From NCBI GenBank assembly GCA_019321725.1, contig CM033109.1, positions 16,399,993 to 16,463,992 of the forward strand: DNA of 64,000 nucleotides. The letters are read 5' to 3'. A program made the position numbers and the translations under genes. Below the pieces are notes generated by a model, which made no database searches, had not been told where the DNA came from, and saw only the letters and a program-made list of their open reading frames with translations. This document shows, in pieces, positions 1 through 12,233 of this stretch (the stretch's first letter is position 1; each line of letters opens with the position of its first letter). The stretch comes from Paulownia fortunei (taxonomy: Eukaryota > Streptophyta > Magnoliopsida > Lamiales > Paulowniaceae).

Positions 1-2036
1 AGGAATGAAGCAATCAATTGCTTATTCTGAACTATCAAAACTCGCAGGAATCCAAGTGTCTCCCCTCTATCAAGTCTACGATACGGAAGAGTAACACCAA
101 TCAAAAGGATTCGCTAGTATCCTTTTAATTATTTACTAATCTAGAACCGGAGTATATTTTCAAGAACAATAAAGATTGATTCTTTAAGTTCTTGAAATAA
201 TAATATGAAGAGAATAACAAGAAACTAATTTTCTTTTTCTTTCTTTTCTTTTCTTGGGGACTAAAAATAGAAGACTTTAAACAAAATATTTTTGCTCAAA
301 TTTTTTATTTGAATTATGTAATTTTATTCCATCATATATATAGGGCTGAAAATTTTAATCATTTTCCAACTCTTGGAAAGTTTTTCAATTTTGAATTAGT
401 TCCAAACCTTATCTTGGAAGGATTTCAAATCTTCCAATAACTCTTCTCTTTTCTCTCTCATATTGTATATAGACTAATTTGAGACTACATTAATTATCAA
501 AATTGTCTACATACATTGTTAATATTAATTTGAACTCTTCAAATAATATCAAGATAGATATATATCATATATATATATATACTATAATTATATTAAATCT
601 TAGTGGCCTATTTTATCCCATAAAATTGGTCACTATATTTATTTATCTATAAATATATAAATTTAAATAAATTATATTTATTTAATTTATTCTTTTCATA
701 CTTTAGTGGGCTTCTTAAGTGATCCACATTTATTTTGAGCTTAGACTCAAAAATCCCCAAATCAATTCAATTGATTCAATCCCAATTTAATCAATCCAAT
801 TGATTAATTTAATTTACTCCAATTGGGCTTTCTAATCAAATTAGGTCCAATTAAATAATCCAATTACTTAATTAAATAATTTAATTTAACCATTAAATTA
901 AATAGAACCCTTAATTAATTAATTGATCAGTATTAATTAATTAATTTTCAACCATTGGATAAAATTTAAAATTAGAAATGTTACTTTCCATAAAGATGTG
1001 TGACCTTCTTAAGTTCACTACTAAGCTAGTAGTGGGTTTGCAACATTTGCAACTTATGAATAATAATTATTCCAATTAATTAATCCGCTTGGAATCAACT
1101 CCTTAATTCCAAGAACCTCACTATCTATGTAAACACCTAGCAAGTAATCATGGCAAACTAGTCTTAGGTGAAATAGCGAGTAAACTTATTTCAGTTGCGA
1201 GTACCATACACATATGGTCCTTTCGACAGCTAGTCTCCTGATTGAATCTAAGGCATGGAATATAAGTCGAAACCCTAAATGATTCAATAACTGTGATCTC
1301 ATTTCAAATTCCAATAATTCTTGATGAATCACAATTCATACTGCCTTACCCAAGATCTTTGAATCACAAACTATGAAAACACAGGAGATTCCCTTGTTTA
1401 AAAAGACAAGTGTCGAATTCTATGTTGTCAACTGACAAACCTCCATGCACACCAGTGCAACACCCAACATACCCCCTTTGTGATTGTTAAGCAATCAGAA
1501 GATATATCAAAGTGCTGTAGGATGCACACAAGACTACTATCGTGCCTCAAGTTTGAGAACTAGTCGTGTACTACGCAACACAGAAATTTTTATTTCGACG
1601 GGCAAAGCCTCCAATTAAGAATTTCTTGTGGGTCATATTCAATGTACTTGTTCCCTAACAAGCACCCACATACATGCACTTACATCTCTACGCTAATGCC
1701 AATAGAATATGACATCCTCGTCTTACGAGCATGCATTATATGTACGAGTCTTACTGAACTATTTGATGTCCCATCTCAAAAAGCTCTCGACTCAAAACTT
1801 ATTTAAGACCAAAGCCTTAGAGACATGTTTCATGATCGCCATCATATGCATGACCATGCCCTGTAACTAAATTTGGTTTAAGGACTTAATCTAATGTGCA
1901 GAAATAAAAAAATGCAAGACATAAGATAAAGAAAATGCCTTTTTATTAATATGATTTCCAATAAGATCGTCTTTATAAAAGCAAAAGAGTATAATACACC
2001 CAATCTAATTGGGGCGTTGGGCATCCTACTCTAACA
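1..2036 (-). repeat. copia-A LTR, cut by the window start
   Basis: Nearly colinear with the LTR at 49345-51562: base 1 corresponds to about 49518, so roughly 170 bp lie outside the window. It ends at 2036 with CTCTAACA, the reverse complement of the LTR start TGTTAGAG. The polypurine tract found next to the 51562 copy is absent here; instead plus-strand copia pol sequence begins at 2037. It is therefore probably a solo LTR, or the end of an element extending upstream. No target duplication can be checked because one end is missing. Confidence 0.88.
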
Positions 2037-2889
2037 AAAGCATCATTTATTCAGGGAATAAATGTCTATAGAGATAGGTCTAGAAAGATGATAGGACTAT
2101 CTCAATCTACGTACATAGTCAAAATGCTAAAGAGGTTTAGCATGAAGAGATCCAAATTAGGATTATTGCCAATTCTCTCTCAAGGGCTATGTCCCCAAAG
2201 ACTCTTGAGAAGAGGGAAATGATGACTCACATAACTTACGCATCTGCTATTAGAAGCCAAATGTATAATGTGTTATATACGAGGCCTGATGTCACATATG
2301 TTTTGAGTGTCACGAGTAGATATCAGTCCAATCCATGTGAAGAATACTGAAAGGTCGTAAAGATGATCCTCAAGTACTTGAGAATAACTAAGGATATCTT
2401 TTTTGTATACAGTTCTAGAGAACTAAAACTAGAAGGTTATATTGATTCTAGTTTTCAATTTGATATAGATGACTCAAAGTCAATGTCGGATATATATTCA
2501 CCATGAATGGTCGTGTAGTTAGCTGGAAGAGCTAGAAGAGTTCCAAGCCAGAGATAACTGTAGATTCTACCATCGAGGTTGAATACTTTGTTGCATCTGA
2601 TGCAATAAAGAAAGTTGTTTAACTTCATCCAAGAATTGATATACTGCGACAAAAATGAAATTATTATGTAAGCAAAAGAACCAGATCTCATCAAAGATCC
2701 AAGCATATTATGATACCACCTGATTAGAGAGATCATTGGTAGATGCGATATCGTAGTGGATAGAGTTGCTTTGGTAGAAAATATAGTAGACCCATTGACC
2801 AAACCCCTAATATAGAAGGTATTCGATGGATATCTTGAGAAGATAGGCCTAAAGTATATAGGCAATTAGCACTAGTACAAGTGGGAGAT
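2037..2889 (+). pseudogene. copia-A pol C-terminal remnant (late RT / RNase H)
   Basis: Colinear on the plus strand with the RNase H region that lies on the minus strand at 51577-52470. Recognisable landmarks are the segment before IGLSQS, the EAEY-like RNase H region near 2575-2590, and the terminal DPLTKPL-like motif near 2790-2805. Stop codons and frameshifts break every frame, so it cannot encode a functional enzyme. It ends in a polypurine tract (GTGGGAGAT, about 2881-2889) directly before an LTR start. Orientation is opposite to the adjacent LTR at 1-2036. Confidence 0.85.
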
Positions 2890-3055
2890 TGTAAGAGTAA
2901 TACCCAGCATGTCAATTAGATTGAGCGTCTTTTATACTATTACATTTTGTAAAATGAACAATTTTGAATCATATTAATAAAATAGGTAACTTTATTTATC
3001 TTTAATTATTTTTGTTAATTAGATAAAGTCCTCAGACCAAATTTAGCTACAGAGA
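2890..3055 (+). repeat. copia-A 3' LTR, first ~165 bp only
   Basis: Begins TGTAAGAGTAATACCC right after the polypurine tract. It carries the copia-A LTR landmarks in order: an AT-rich stretch, then ATTAGATAAAGTCC, then a CCAAATTTAGCTACAG segment matching the reverse complement of 1870-1910. Similarity stops near 3055, where copia-B sequence begins. This is a truncated LTR. Confidence 0.7.
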
Positions 3056-4239
3056 GAGTTTTTGGAAAAATTATGTTCACTCTCACATACTTTGTTGGAT
3101 AGGTATTAGAGATATATATTCCTACTCAACAAAGAATCCCAGTCTAACTAGAAAACTCAATCCCACTCAAATTGTGGAGACATCCAACTAAATATAGATG
3201 CCAATTGGGTCAAGAATCCTAAATCCAATTCAATTTCCAACATCTCCCACTCATATATATTTAACTCGATCTCCTCAAATCTCATCATCATATAATTTCT
3301 CAATCTCACGATATTCCCTTCATACAAGAAATGAGGTGTGCGACCAAGCAAGAAAGCATAGGTGAGAAGAGTTACATTAAGTCATCACCAAACTAACATA
3401 ACCCTACAACTCATTAGCTCGCTTTGTACCCCAAATCAAGTGGTCGCACCTAATCAAGCATCTCTAGATCCCTCAATGAAAATAAGTAGAGCATGGTTGA
3501 CCTACTCAAATATGTATCTATATTCATGACTAGTCAAACACATTTTAAAATAATCGCTCAGGCTATGAACCATAGAACATAAGTGCAATACCAACTTAGT
3601 TCTTCCTCGGCCTCTCATGCCAATCAGCTTAGTCTTGACAACTTTTCTAGTCATGCTCTGACAGACCGAATCATGCTTGGCCATTGGAAACATGCTAAAG
3701 TAGTGTCATCAAACTTACACCTCATGATAAAGTCCAAAGTCCCAAAGGGTACAACAAATAATATCGGCTCATACAGTGATGAAGCAGGGACCTATTCAGT
3801 CACTTTTCCATCGAAGGTCGTCTCAAAGCACATGTAGTATAACTACATGCTATGATGGAGCTTCCACTCAATTTAGACCTTGTCATGCTCTAAACATCAT
3901 ATGAACCTAAGTCCATTTGCTCTCCAAGCACCTGACCTATTCACCACCAGAAGTCACTCTCCAAAATACGTTCTTACAGTTCGCACGTTCAACTAAAAAC
4001 AGGCTTATTATGAAGTTTGGACATACTTCTTCATAATCAATCAACTTTGATCTCATCTTAGCTTCCAAGTTAAGGCCACTCTTTATTATGCATCTTAACC
4101 TTCCTCACTGCTCCAAGCATAAAGATGATCATTCAGAAACCTCAATTATACAACATGATCTTTAAGTCTCATCCTGCTCGCTATCACAACACCAGGGCAA
4201 TTACCCATGTGAGAGTGTCAATCAAAGCCTGGTGACAAC
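3056..4239 (-). mobile_element. copia-B element 3' end (LTR start plus long 3' noncoding region)
   Basis: On the minus strand a polypurine tract (GAGTGGGAGA, about 3243-3252) is followed by an LTR start TGTTGGAAATTG running down to about 3056. The segment 3253-4239 matches, in reverse complement, 24740-25770, which lies between the copia-B pol end and its polypurine tract. It is thus a noncoding 3' internal region, not host sequence. Small ORFs here have no recognisable product. The element is cut at 4240 by a Tat-like LTR. Confidence 0.7.
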
Positions 4240-5866
4240 TGATAAGTGCATATTTTGATATATTTTTGCATCAAATCCTTTATACTTTTCTTGCTTCATT
4301 CTTGTCAATATTATTATTTTATTAATATTTTATGCTAGGGAATCAATAAATACAAAAAGATCAAAAGAAGCATGTTTCCAGACTTGTGCAATTTTTGTAT
4401 TTTAAGCATAACTTCATGATCAAAAGCCTTATGGACCTGAAGCTTGTTTCATTTGAAATCCAAGAAATAGAAGTACAATGTTTCTATTGGAAGCTCAACC
4501 TAATTCAATCTTGATTATAGCAAAAACTTCATCTAAGTAGTTGCACAAAATGGATTACCAAAATCTTGTTCAGCCCAATATTGACTTATTTGACCAATTG
4601 GGTCATATCTCTTAAGCCCAAATTTATTTTGGACTAAAATTTGGATATGTTATACAAAAGAGTAAATAAACAAGTTTGTTGAAGACAAAATGGTGAGAAA
4701 ATATGTTAAAATGGTAAAAAACATAGGCTGCAAGTTGCTACTACTGTTAAAGGATGGCTCTTGGACATAATTTGGTAATTTGACCATATCACCTTCATCC
4801 AACCCCCAAATATGACAAATGATATATGACAATATATCAAAACCAAAGGATCTACAATTGTTGTTCTTTACTCATCTTCAAAATCTAGTTTTATTTGACC
4901 TAAATATGCAATTCAATTCGATAGGTGAAGACTTGATGTAACAACTTACCAACTCTTGGAAACTAACATACCACTTAATTAACCCCTCCATTATTTATTT
5001 GGCCTCTACCTTATTCCAAGTACTATAAACAGCCATGTATTAAGCTTATAAGAGATGGGGGAAGGGTAGAGGGTTTCTTTAGGCTAAATTTTCTAGTATG
5101 TATATTTTCTAGTAATGTAAATTTTCTTATAGTAATAGAAATACATTCTCTAGTTTCTCTTTTATTTTTAGTCTTTGCTACTTTTATTATGTCTTTCTAA
5201 ATTTCATTTTGCTAAGGAAAAAGGTGAACCTCTTGATGGAAGAAGATGAATGGTTATGAGGGAATAAAATATTTAAGTATGTTGTATTATTATTTTGAGT
5301 TTTGATCTAAACCCTGCTTGTTTTATGATGATTCTTAATTTATGTATCTCCAATGGCACAACAAATACTTGGGTTCATTTAGCTTATTGTATGATTTTAC
5401 CCCACCAACTGCTAATTTAAAACCTTAATTTATTGTTGACAAATGTGTGCATAAATGCTTGATCCCATAAATAAGTATTGGCGTTAAGAGATAATTTACA
5501 ATAGTAAAACAATATCATGATTACCTTATTGCATGAGTTATTTGATAATATCTTCCCATTGGAACCTTCATTATATATGGATTCCAATTGTGGCAATAAA
5601 TAGAGGTAAAAAGAATAAATAATTATTTCTCTATCCAAAACTCAAAAGTAGATCTTTAATTCTCAGTACTTTTATTACTTTGGTTTTTCTTTAGTTACAT
5701 CATACATTAATTTTTTTTATATATTTTGAATCACATAAACTCCATCTTTTTAGAAATATAAACTTGAATTCTTTAAACAACTTTCCTGTGAATCGACCTC
5801 GGACTCACAAGAAATTTATTACTTAATAAAACATGCACTTAGGTTTGCAACATTAAAGTTGTAGCA
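4240..5866 (+). repeat. Tat/Athila-like Ty3/gypsy 5' LTR
   Basis: Starts TGATAAGTGCATATTTTGAT, the typical opening of plant Tat/Athila-group LTRs, and ends about 5866 in CA, seven bases before an Asp-type primer-binding site. A diverged antisense copy lies at about 31530-33541; shared landmarks include the GCATGTTTCCAGACTTG segment (4370-4390) and AAAGGTGAACCTCTT (5221-5235). Length is about 1.63 kb. The small ORFs inside are not credible genes. Confidence 0.8.
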
Positions 5867-5872
5867 AGTTTT

Positions 5873-5890
5873 TGGTGCCATTGCCGGGGA
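5873..5890 (+). other. primer-binding site, tRNA-Asp type
   Basis: TGGTGCCATTGCCGGGGA closely resembles the TGGCGCCGTTGCCGGGGA site used by Athila/Tat-lineage elements; two C-to-T or G-to-A changes are visible. It follows the LTR end by a few bases, fixing orientation as plus strand. Confidence 0.8.
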
Positions 5891-5929
5891 AGGCAAGGTA
5901 TGTATTCAAGTCTGTTAATATTTTTTCTT

Positions 5930-7472
5930 TGTAAATATAGTTTGTTTATTTTTTTATGGATATATGGTTATATGGTATCATAGTCATAATTCTTAGCATT
6001 TAGATAGAAATAATTCTGAAAGTTTATTTGAAAATTTATTTGAATCATCTCCACACACTTCCACCATAGCTGAAAATGAAAGTACCCAGGATGAAAATGA
6101 GAATCAACATGTGCGTACCGTGCGTTATTACTTGCAACCTCCTTGAAATTCTTCTCCTTCTTGTTTCACTTTTCCTCTTAATGCAAATAACTTTCGATTC
6201 AAGCCAAGTATGATCCCTTTACTTTCTAATTTTCATGGTTTAGACTCTGAAAGCCTTTACTTGCATTTAAAAGAATTTGATAAAGTATGTGCCACTTTTG
6301 ATGATCAAACTTGTACAAATGAGATTGTTAAGCTCAAATTATTTTCTTTTTCTTTAAAAGATAAAGCAAAAAATTAGCTTAATTGTTTAAAATCTAGGTC
6401 AATAGGCACTTAGCAAGAAATGAAAGTTGAATTTTTGAAAAAAATCTTTCCAACTCATAAAACTAATGCTTTGAAAAGAGAAATTTAAAATTTTTCTCAA
6501 AATTCTAATGAAGCTTTCTTTCAATGTTGGGAAAGATTTAAAGATTTGTTGAATTCATGCCCACACCATGGTTTTGAAAAATGGCGCTTAATTAGTTTCT
6601 TTTATGAAAGTTTAGCTCCTAAAATAAAATAATTTGTAATGGTGAGTTTCTTGATAAAGAACCTAATGAAACCCTAGAATATCTAGATCATTTGGCAAAA
6701 AACTCTCAATCATGGCATAGTGTTAATTCTTTTGAAGGTTGTATTAGAGCTAATCTTGCTAATAGTAATAAAAAAAATATTACCTTAGCCAAGAAGATGA
6801 TCTAATTGCTAAGCTTGCTAGTTTAACAAGAAAAGTTAAAGCCATGGAACTTAAAAAAGTAAAGGAAATCAAATTTGTGCAAGAGGAAGAAGTTTGTAGC
6901 AATTGTGAACTTTTGGGACACTCCACCAATGAATATCCAAATATTCCAGTACAAGTAAATTTCATGAACATATTCAAAAAATCTTTTCATTCTCGATATT
7001 CTGAAACTTACAATCTACAATGAAAAAATAATTCCAATTTTAGTTGGCAAGATGAAAACCGTGCCCAACCGCTGCATTCACAAAAACCACCAAACTTTTA
7101 TTCTTATCCAACTCCACATACAAAATCCCTAACGAGACTTTGCAAGCATTTATGTATGAATAAACAAACATCAATAATCAGACTTCACAAGTCATCAATG
7201 ACGTCAAAAGCACACTTTTAACACTAACAGCTTCTTTTCGTACTCATGAAAAAGGTAAACTTCCTGCTCAACCTCAACCTAATTCTTCCACTCAGTGTCA
7301 TGTTTCTTCTTTAAGTGAAAATTCAGTCAAGGAGGCTAATTTAGTCACAACTCTTCAGAATGGAAAAGTTATTGATAAGACTATTCATTCCAAGGAGAAA
7401 TTTTCTAATCCACCTCTAGAAATGAAGAATGGAAATAGTCTTTATGATGAAGATAAGTTTGAATAAGGTAAG
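5930..7472 (+). pseudogene. Tat/Athila-like gag remnant
   Basis: Translation of 6190-6640 gives the characteristic gag core: a LYLHLKEFDKVC-like segment, LKLFSFSLKDKAK, a FLKKIFPTHKTNALKREI-like segment, and FFQCWERFKDLLNSCPHHG. Several in-frame stops (a TAG in place of the Trp after KDKAK, a TAA after KREI) and frameshifts destroy the frame. A Cys-rich knuckle-like segment follows near 6890-6940. No protease or RT follows: the element is interrupted exactly where the Tekay-like LTR begins (7473), and no continuation was found beyond 19563. Confidence 0.75.
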
Positions 7473-9751
7473 TGTAATACCCAATTCTCTTCTACATAGC
7501 CAATAATAAGTATCTTGCATGAATACACATCTAATCAATACACATTATTGGGTTATGGCATACAAATAGCATGATTACACAAACATGAATAATTGTTACT
7601 ATATGCTCCACTTAAGCTTTAACATGCACTAGTACATGAATTACGAGATCAAACTTTTATTTTTTTATTAGCATATTACTTAAATGACTTTTGTAATGAA
7701 AAGCTTGGTATCTCGATTAAGGAAGATTGATGTGTTGAATGACCATGAAATGAATTATTTATATTGCTCTATACTTGTTACACTCTAAAGTGTTTATTTG
7801 CCTAAATATTTGCATGAAATATATTACATTTAGTTAAAAACTAAAAGTATGTAAAATGATGCAATTGATTGGTAGGTTGACTAGGTTGCATGAAATCATT
7901 CTAAACCACATTACACTTGATTATAACAACAAAGCATCAGTTTTTTTCATCTCCCTAGCCCATAAACATGGCTTTTGCCATGAGAAAACACCAAGCATGA
8001 TGCAATCAATCATCACCCCCCCCCCCAATTTTTCTCTTTTTGAAATGTTAAATAAGTTATTTTAGCCATATTTTCTTGTGGAAGCTCCTTAAAAATGACC
8101 AGCCCTTCTTCTCCAAGTTTCTCCCAAATTTATACACTCTCAAAAATTGAACTCAATCCATAGGAATCCATAGAACACAAACTAGAACAAGTTTTTACAC
8201 TTTTAAGCTTAAAAACTGTTGATTTTGAAGTTTAATTCCAACTTAATCAAGGTATATCTTTTTCAATATTTCTTATGATGAATTATAGTATCTTGGATGA
8301 TTACATGTTTTAGTATATTTTTGTATGAATGAAGACTCAAGTGGGATAGACTTGAAGCAAACCAAGCTAATTAAGCTAGTTTCTAGCAAAATTGATAGCC
8401 TTATGAAATATGCCTAATTTATTTATTTCTATTGATCTTGTAATGCTTATATTGTAATTGGAAGTACCTATGAATGATTGTGAATAATAGAAATTAGTTT
8501 TCTTAATTGAAGGTTATAATCAATTTAAGTTAGAATCGAGTTTACGTCATGTTAATTTAGATTGTGTGCATTTTTTAGGGGTTGCCCTAATAATTATGTT
8601 TGAATTATTAGTTATTAATGGATGCTCTAATGTTTAATGTCTTTAATTAATAGTAAAATATGAAGTATGCATTGTTTTTTAGGTTAAGTAATTGATATGT
8701 AATTGTTTACAAAATATTAAAAAGTGTATGTGATTTTAATTAGAATAGATTATGTGCCTTATTAAAAGGATATTGAAAGGTACATGATATGATTATAATA
8801 GGCCTTTAACACATCCTATATTTCAAAAATATTGCCCTTTTCACTTAACACAAAGTGGACTTAAGGTAAGTTGAAACTTTCATTTGTTGTATCACAAGAA
8901 TTATATAATATGTCATATTTTAATGTGATTGTCATTATTTGTCAAATGATATAATGTTTGATGTATTTATGGTTTATGAAGCATGATACTATTAAGAATA
9001 TAATGAGATTTTTTGAAAAGAAAGTATGGTACTTGATTGATGGTCGAGTAGATAAGGGACGCAGAAGGATGGTGGACCCAACAAATGGTGGCAAATACTT
9101 AAGGTTGAAAAACTGGTATAGGAAAGTCACAATGAATAAAACAGAATATGGCTAATACCTGAGGTTGAAAGACCAAGTTTGGAAACCCCGTATTATTTCT
9201 CTTATTGGCCAATCATTGTGAACAGGTTCCAAAAACCACGGTTTATCACTATTAGTTAGGTACCACACTTCAAGGGCCCTAAATAATAATTTATGAAAAA
9301 AAGTTATTAAAGTGAATAATGCATTTAATTATTTATGTAACTTGTATGTACGTTATTTGTTGCTGTATCAGTTTCACCTTACTGAACCTTTAGCTCATTA
9401 GATTTATGAGATGCAGGTGGAAATGTACAGTTTTAGAGGTTGACTGAGTCTCCAGAGCAGCCGGACATAGATTTGTTCATATGCCTTACTTCGAGCTATT
9501 TTATAGTCTATTTTGAAAACTTTGTTTTATTTTTAAATAAGCCGCTCTGTTATGGTTTTGTAAATAGATGTACTTAGTTTTGATTTATGTATATAGTGTG
9601 TCTACAACAAAATTAAACAATAAATGAATTCAAGTTTTTTCTCTTATAGTAAAAAAGGGGAACTTTTATTAGTATTGATGAGAAGTTAACACTTCTTTAC
9701 TTAACTGTATTAGTTTGTTTAGGTTCTATAGTTAGGTTAAAGGGTGTTATA
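7473..9751 (+). repeat. Tekay-like Ty3/gypsy 5' LTR
   Basis: Runs from TGTAATACCC to GGGTGTTATA, the imperfect inverted ends typical of Tekay/Del-type chromovirus LTRs, and is 2279 bp long. Related copies are at 18019-19563 (plus), 12234-13589 (minus) and 14470-14717 (minus). The end is fixed by the primer-binding site six bases downstream. It carries a C-homopolymer near 8017-8027. Small ORFs such as 7856-8065 and 8942-9155 are LTR sequence also present in the other copies, not genes. Confidence 0.88.
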
Positions 9752-9756
9752 ATTTG

Positions 9757-9767
9757 TGGTATCAGAG
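9757..9767 (+). other. primer-binding site, initiator-Met tRNA type
   Basis: TGGTATCAGAG is the standard match to the 3' end of plant initiator-Met tRNA, six bases after the LTR end at 9751. Confidence 0.85.
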
Positions 9768-9953
9768 TAGAGGTTTAGTCACTCTTGCAGATAGAAGAAG
9801 GCATATGAGTATATCTTGGCTGGGAAATTCGGTCAAATATTTGTTTATTTGATTTTGGTTTACTTGATTAGATTTTATTTTATGTTATTGTCATAATTAT
9901 GCATTTATTATTAGCTAATGAATAGAATGAGATTGGGCAATGCATATCAGGTC

Positions 9954-10920
9954 ATGGTACAAAAACGAAAGACAATGGATAATCATGAGAGTAATCATAG
10001 TGTGGTGAATAATTTGATTGATCTCATTCAACAACAGACTAGAATGCATGGTGAACAGATACAATAATTGCTAGATATGCAACAAAAAATCCAAGAATAA
10101 AATCAGCGACTTTCTCGACAGGATACTTCACAAGTTGTGTATGAGAAATTTAGAAAGATGGAACCTAATGATTTTAATGGTGGGTCTGATCCCATGATTG
10201 TAAAGGAATGGGTGAAACCTTTGGACACTATCTTTAATTATATGCAAATTGATGATTCTGAGAAGGTACTCTGTGCAATTTTCTTATTGAAGAAGGATGC
10301 AAAAACCTGGTGGGAAGGAGCTAAGCTTGCAGTGAATATGGAAGAGCTAACTTGGGAGAGGTTTAAACAATCTTTTATGATAAGTATTTCACCAGAGATG
10401 CTAGGTCACTCAGAAGTAAAATAATTATTGGAGTTAAAACAAGAAGGGATGTTTTTATGTGATTATGTGAGAAAATTTGAAAAGGGTTGCAAGTATGTAC
10501 CATACATCGCCAAAGACAACAATGAGAAGATGAATCATTTCCTGAGACACCTTAATATAGAAAATAGAAGAGATATGAGAATGTCTTTAGCAACAGAGTT
10601 TAGGGAACTAGTGGACAAGGCTTTGATGGCTGACTTAGATGAGAAAGAGATTGAGAAATTCTATCAACAAAAGAAGCAAGTATTCACTCCAAGAAATCTG
10701 AACCAGTGGAAGAAAGGAGAGCAAAAATCAAACCAAGGGAATGAAAAGGGTCCTAGAGTTGGGCAGACTTCTACTACAGTTGAAAGGCCTAAATGTGATA
10801 AGTGTGGGAAGAATCATTTTGGGGAATGCTTTAGTGGTACTAATCGTTGCTTTAAGTGTAAATGTCTGGACATATAGTAAATGATTGCCCAACAATACAG
10901 GGGAAAGTTTAGGGGAGAGT
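9954..10920 (+). pseudogene. Tekay-like gag (broken)
   Basis: An ATG at 9954 is in frame with the long open stretch from 10137, but stops interrupt near 10065 and 10098 (TAA in place of probable CAA/GAA codons). From 10137 the retrotransposon gag core is clear: [16 protein letters not shown], a W-V-KPLDTIF segment, then [16 protein letters not shown] at 10422-10424 splits it. The zinc knuckle begins [12 protein letters not shown] and CFKC (about 10795-10860) but a one-base loss near 10863 shifts the frame, so the second knuckle is completed only in another frame. Gag would form the capsid-like particle; this copy cannot. Confidence 0.85.
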
Positions 10921-10927
10921 ATATGCA

Positions 10928-11376
10928 ATGACACAAGAACAAGCTGATGCAGATACTTCCGTAGTCATAGGTACTATTTTAATTTATGGGATACCTGCAA
11001 TTGCATTGATAGATTCTGGATCTACGCATTGGTTTGCGTCACGTGCATTGGTGAGAAAACTAGACATTATACTAGATTTATTAAAAGTAAGGTACAATGT
11101 GACTGTTTCATCCGTGGAATAAATGGATTCCAACCAAATATTAAGGGCTTGTTCTATTCATATTAATGATAGGACTCTCTATGCAGATCTCGTTGTTTTA
11201 TCGATGCCAAATTTTGAGGTTATTTTAGGTATGGATTGGGTTTCCAAATATCATGCAACAATTGATTGTAACAAGAAGATTGTGATTTTTCAGCCACGAG
11301 AGGAAGAACAGTTTATGTTTAGTGGTACCTCATTCTTACTATCTTTACCAATTATAACTGCTTTGAAAGCTTGAAA
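10928..11376 (+). pseudogene. Tekay-like aspartic protease region
   Basis: Contains the retropepsin active-site segment ALIDSGSTH (about 11005-11030), followed by FEVILGMDWVSKYHATIDC (about 11215-11270), typical of Ty3/gypsy polyproteins. Broken by a TAA at 11120-11122 and a TGA at 11372-11374. It lies between gag and RT in the usual gypsy order. Confidence 0.85.
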
Positions 11377-11377
11377 G

Positions 11378-12233
11378 ATGTTGAATAAATGTTGTGTTAG
11401 ATATTTGGAAAATGTTTTAGACACTTCGATCGAAGCACAATTAAAGCCAAAAAATATAGATATGGTTCAAGAATTTCTTGAGGTATTTCTAGATGATTTA
11501 CCAGGACTACCACTGGATCGAAAGATTGAATTTGTGATTAATGTTATGCCAGGGACCACCCCTATTTCTAAAGCACCATATCGAATGGCACCAACAGAAT
11601 TGAAAGAGTTAAAAGTTTAATTGCAAGAATTACTTAATAAGGGTTTTATTCACCCTAGTTATTCTCTTTGGGGAGCACCTGTGTTGTTTGTGAAAAAGAA
11701 GAACGGTACATTATGGTTGTACATTGATTATAGAGAGTTGAATAAAGTAACACTCAAGAATAAGTATCCACTTCCAAGAATAGATAATTTGTTTGATCAA
11801 TTACATAGAGCATCAATATTTTTTAAGATTGATTTGTGCTCTATGTTTCATCAATTAAAGATCAAGAAAGAAGACATACAAAAGACTAAATTCCAAACAA
11901 GGTAATGACATTATGAATTTCTAGTGATGCCTTTCGGTTTAACCAATGCCCCTGTATCTTTTATGTATCTAATGAATAGGGTGTTCAAGCAATGTCTCAA
12001 TAACTTTGTGATTATGTTTATTGATGATATCTTAATTTATTCACGTGATAAAAAAGAGCACAAGGAACATTTGAAGATTGTGGTGCAAATTCTTAAGGAA
12101 AAGCAGTTATATGCTAAATTTAAACAGTGTGAATTTTGGCTTGAGCAAGTGGTATTCCTAGGTCATGTAGTATCCAAGAATAGTATTTATGTTGATTCAG
12201 GCAAGGTAGAAGTTGTCATTAAGTGGCCAACAC
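11378..12233 (+). pseudogene. Tekay-like reverse transcriptase (broken, truncated)
   Basis: Shows the RT motifs in order: PYRMAPTELKELK (about 11580), [31 protein letters not shown], a FFKIDL motif (about 11820), MPFGLTNAP (about 11930) and the catalytic FIDDIL (about 12020-12040), then FLGHVVSK. Stops at 11618-11620 and 11903-11908 interrupt the frame. The sequence ends abruptly after VIKWPTL at about 12233, where an inverted LTR end begins; RNase H is absent on this strand. Confidence 0.88.

Noticed and set aside
3583..3837. 84-codon ORF as a gene
   Set aside because: Part of the copia-B 3' noncoding region; the second copy near 25200-25400 does not keep the frame.
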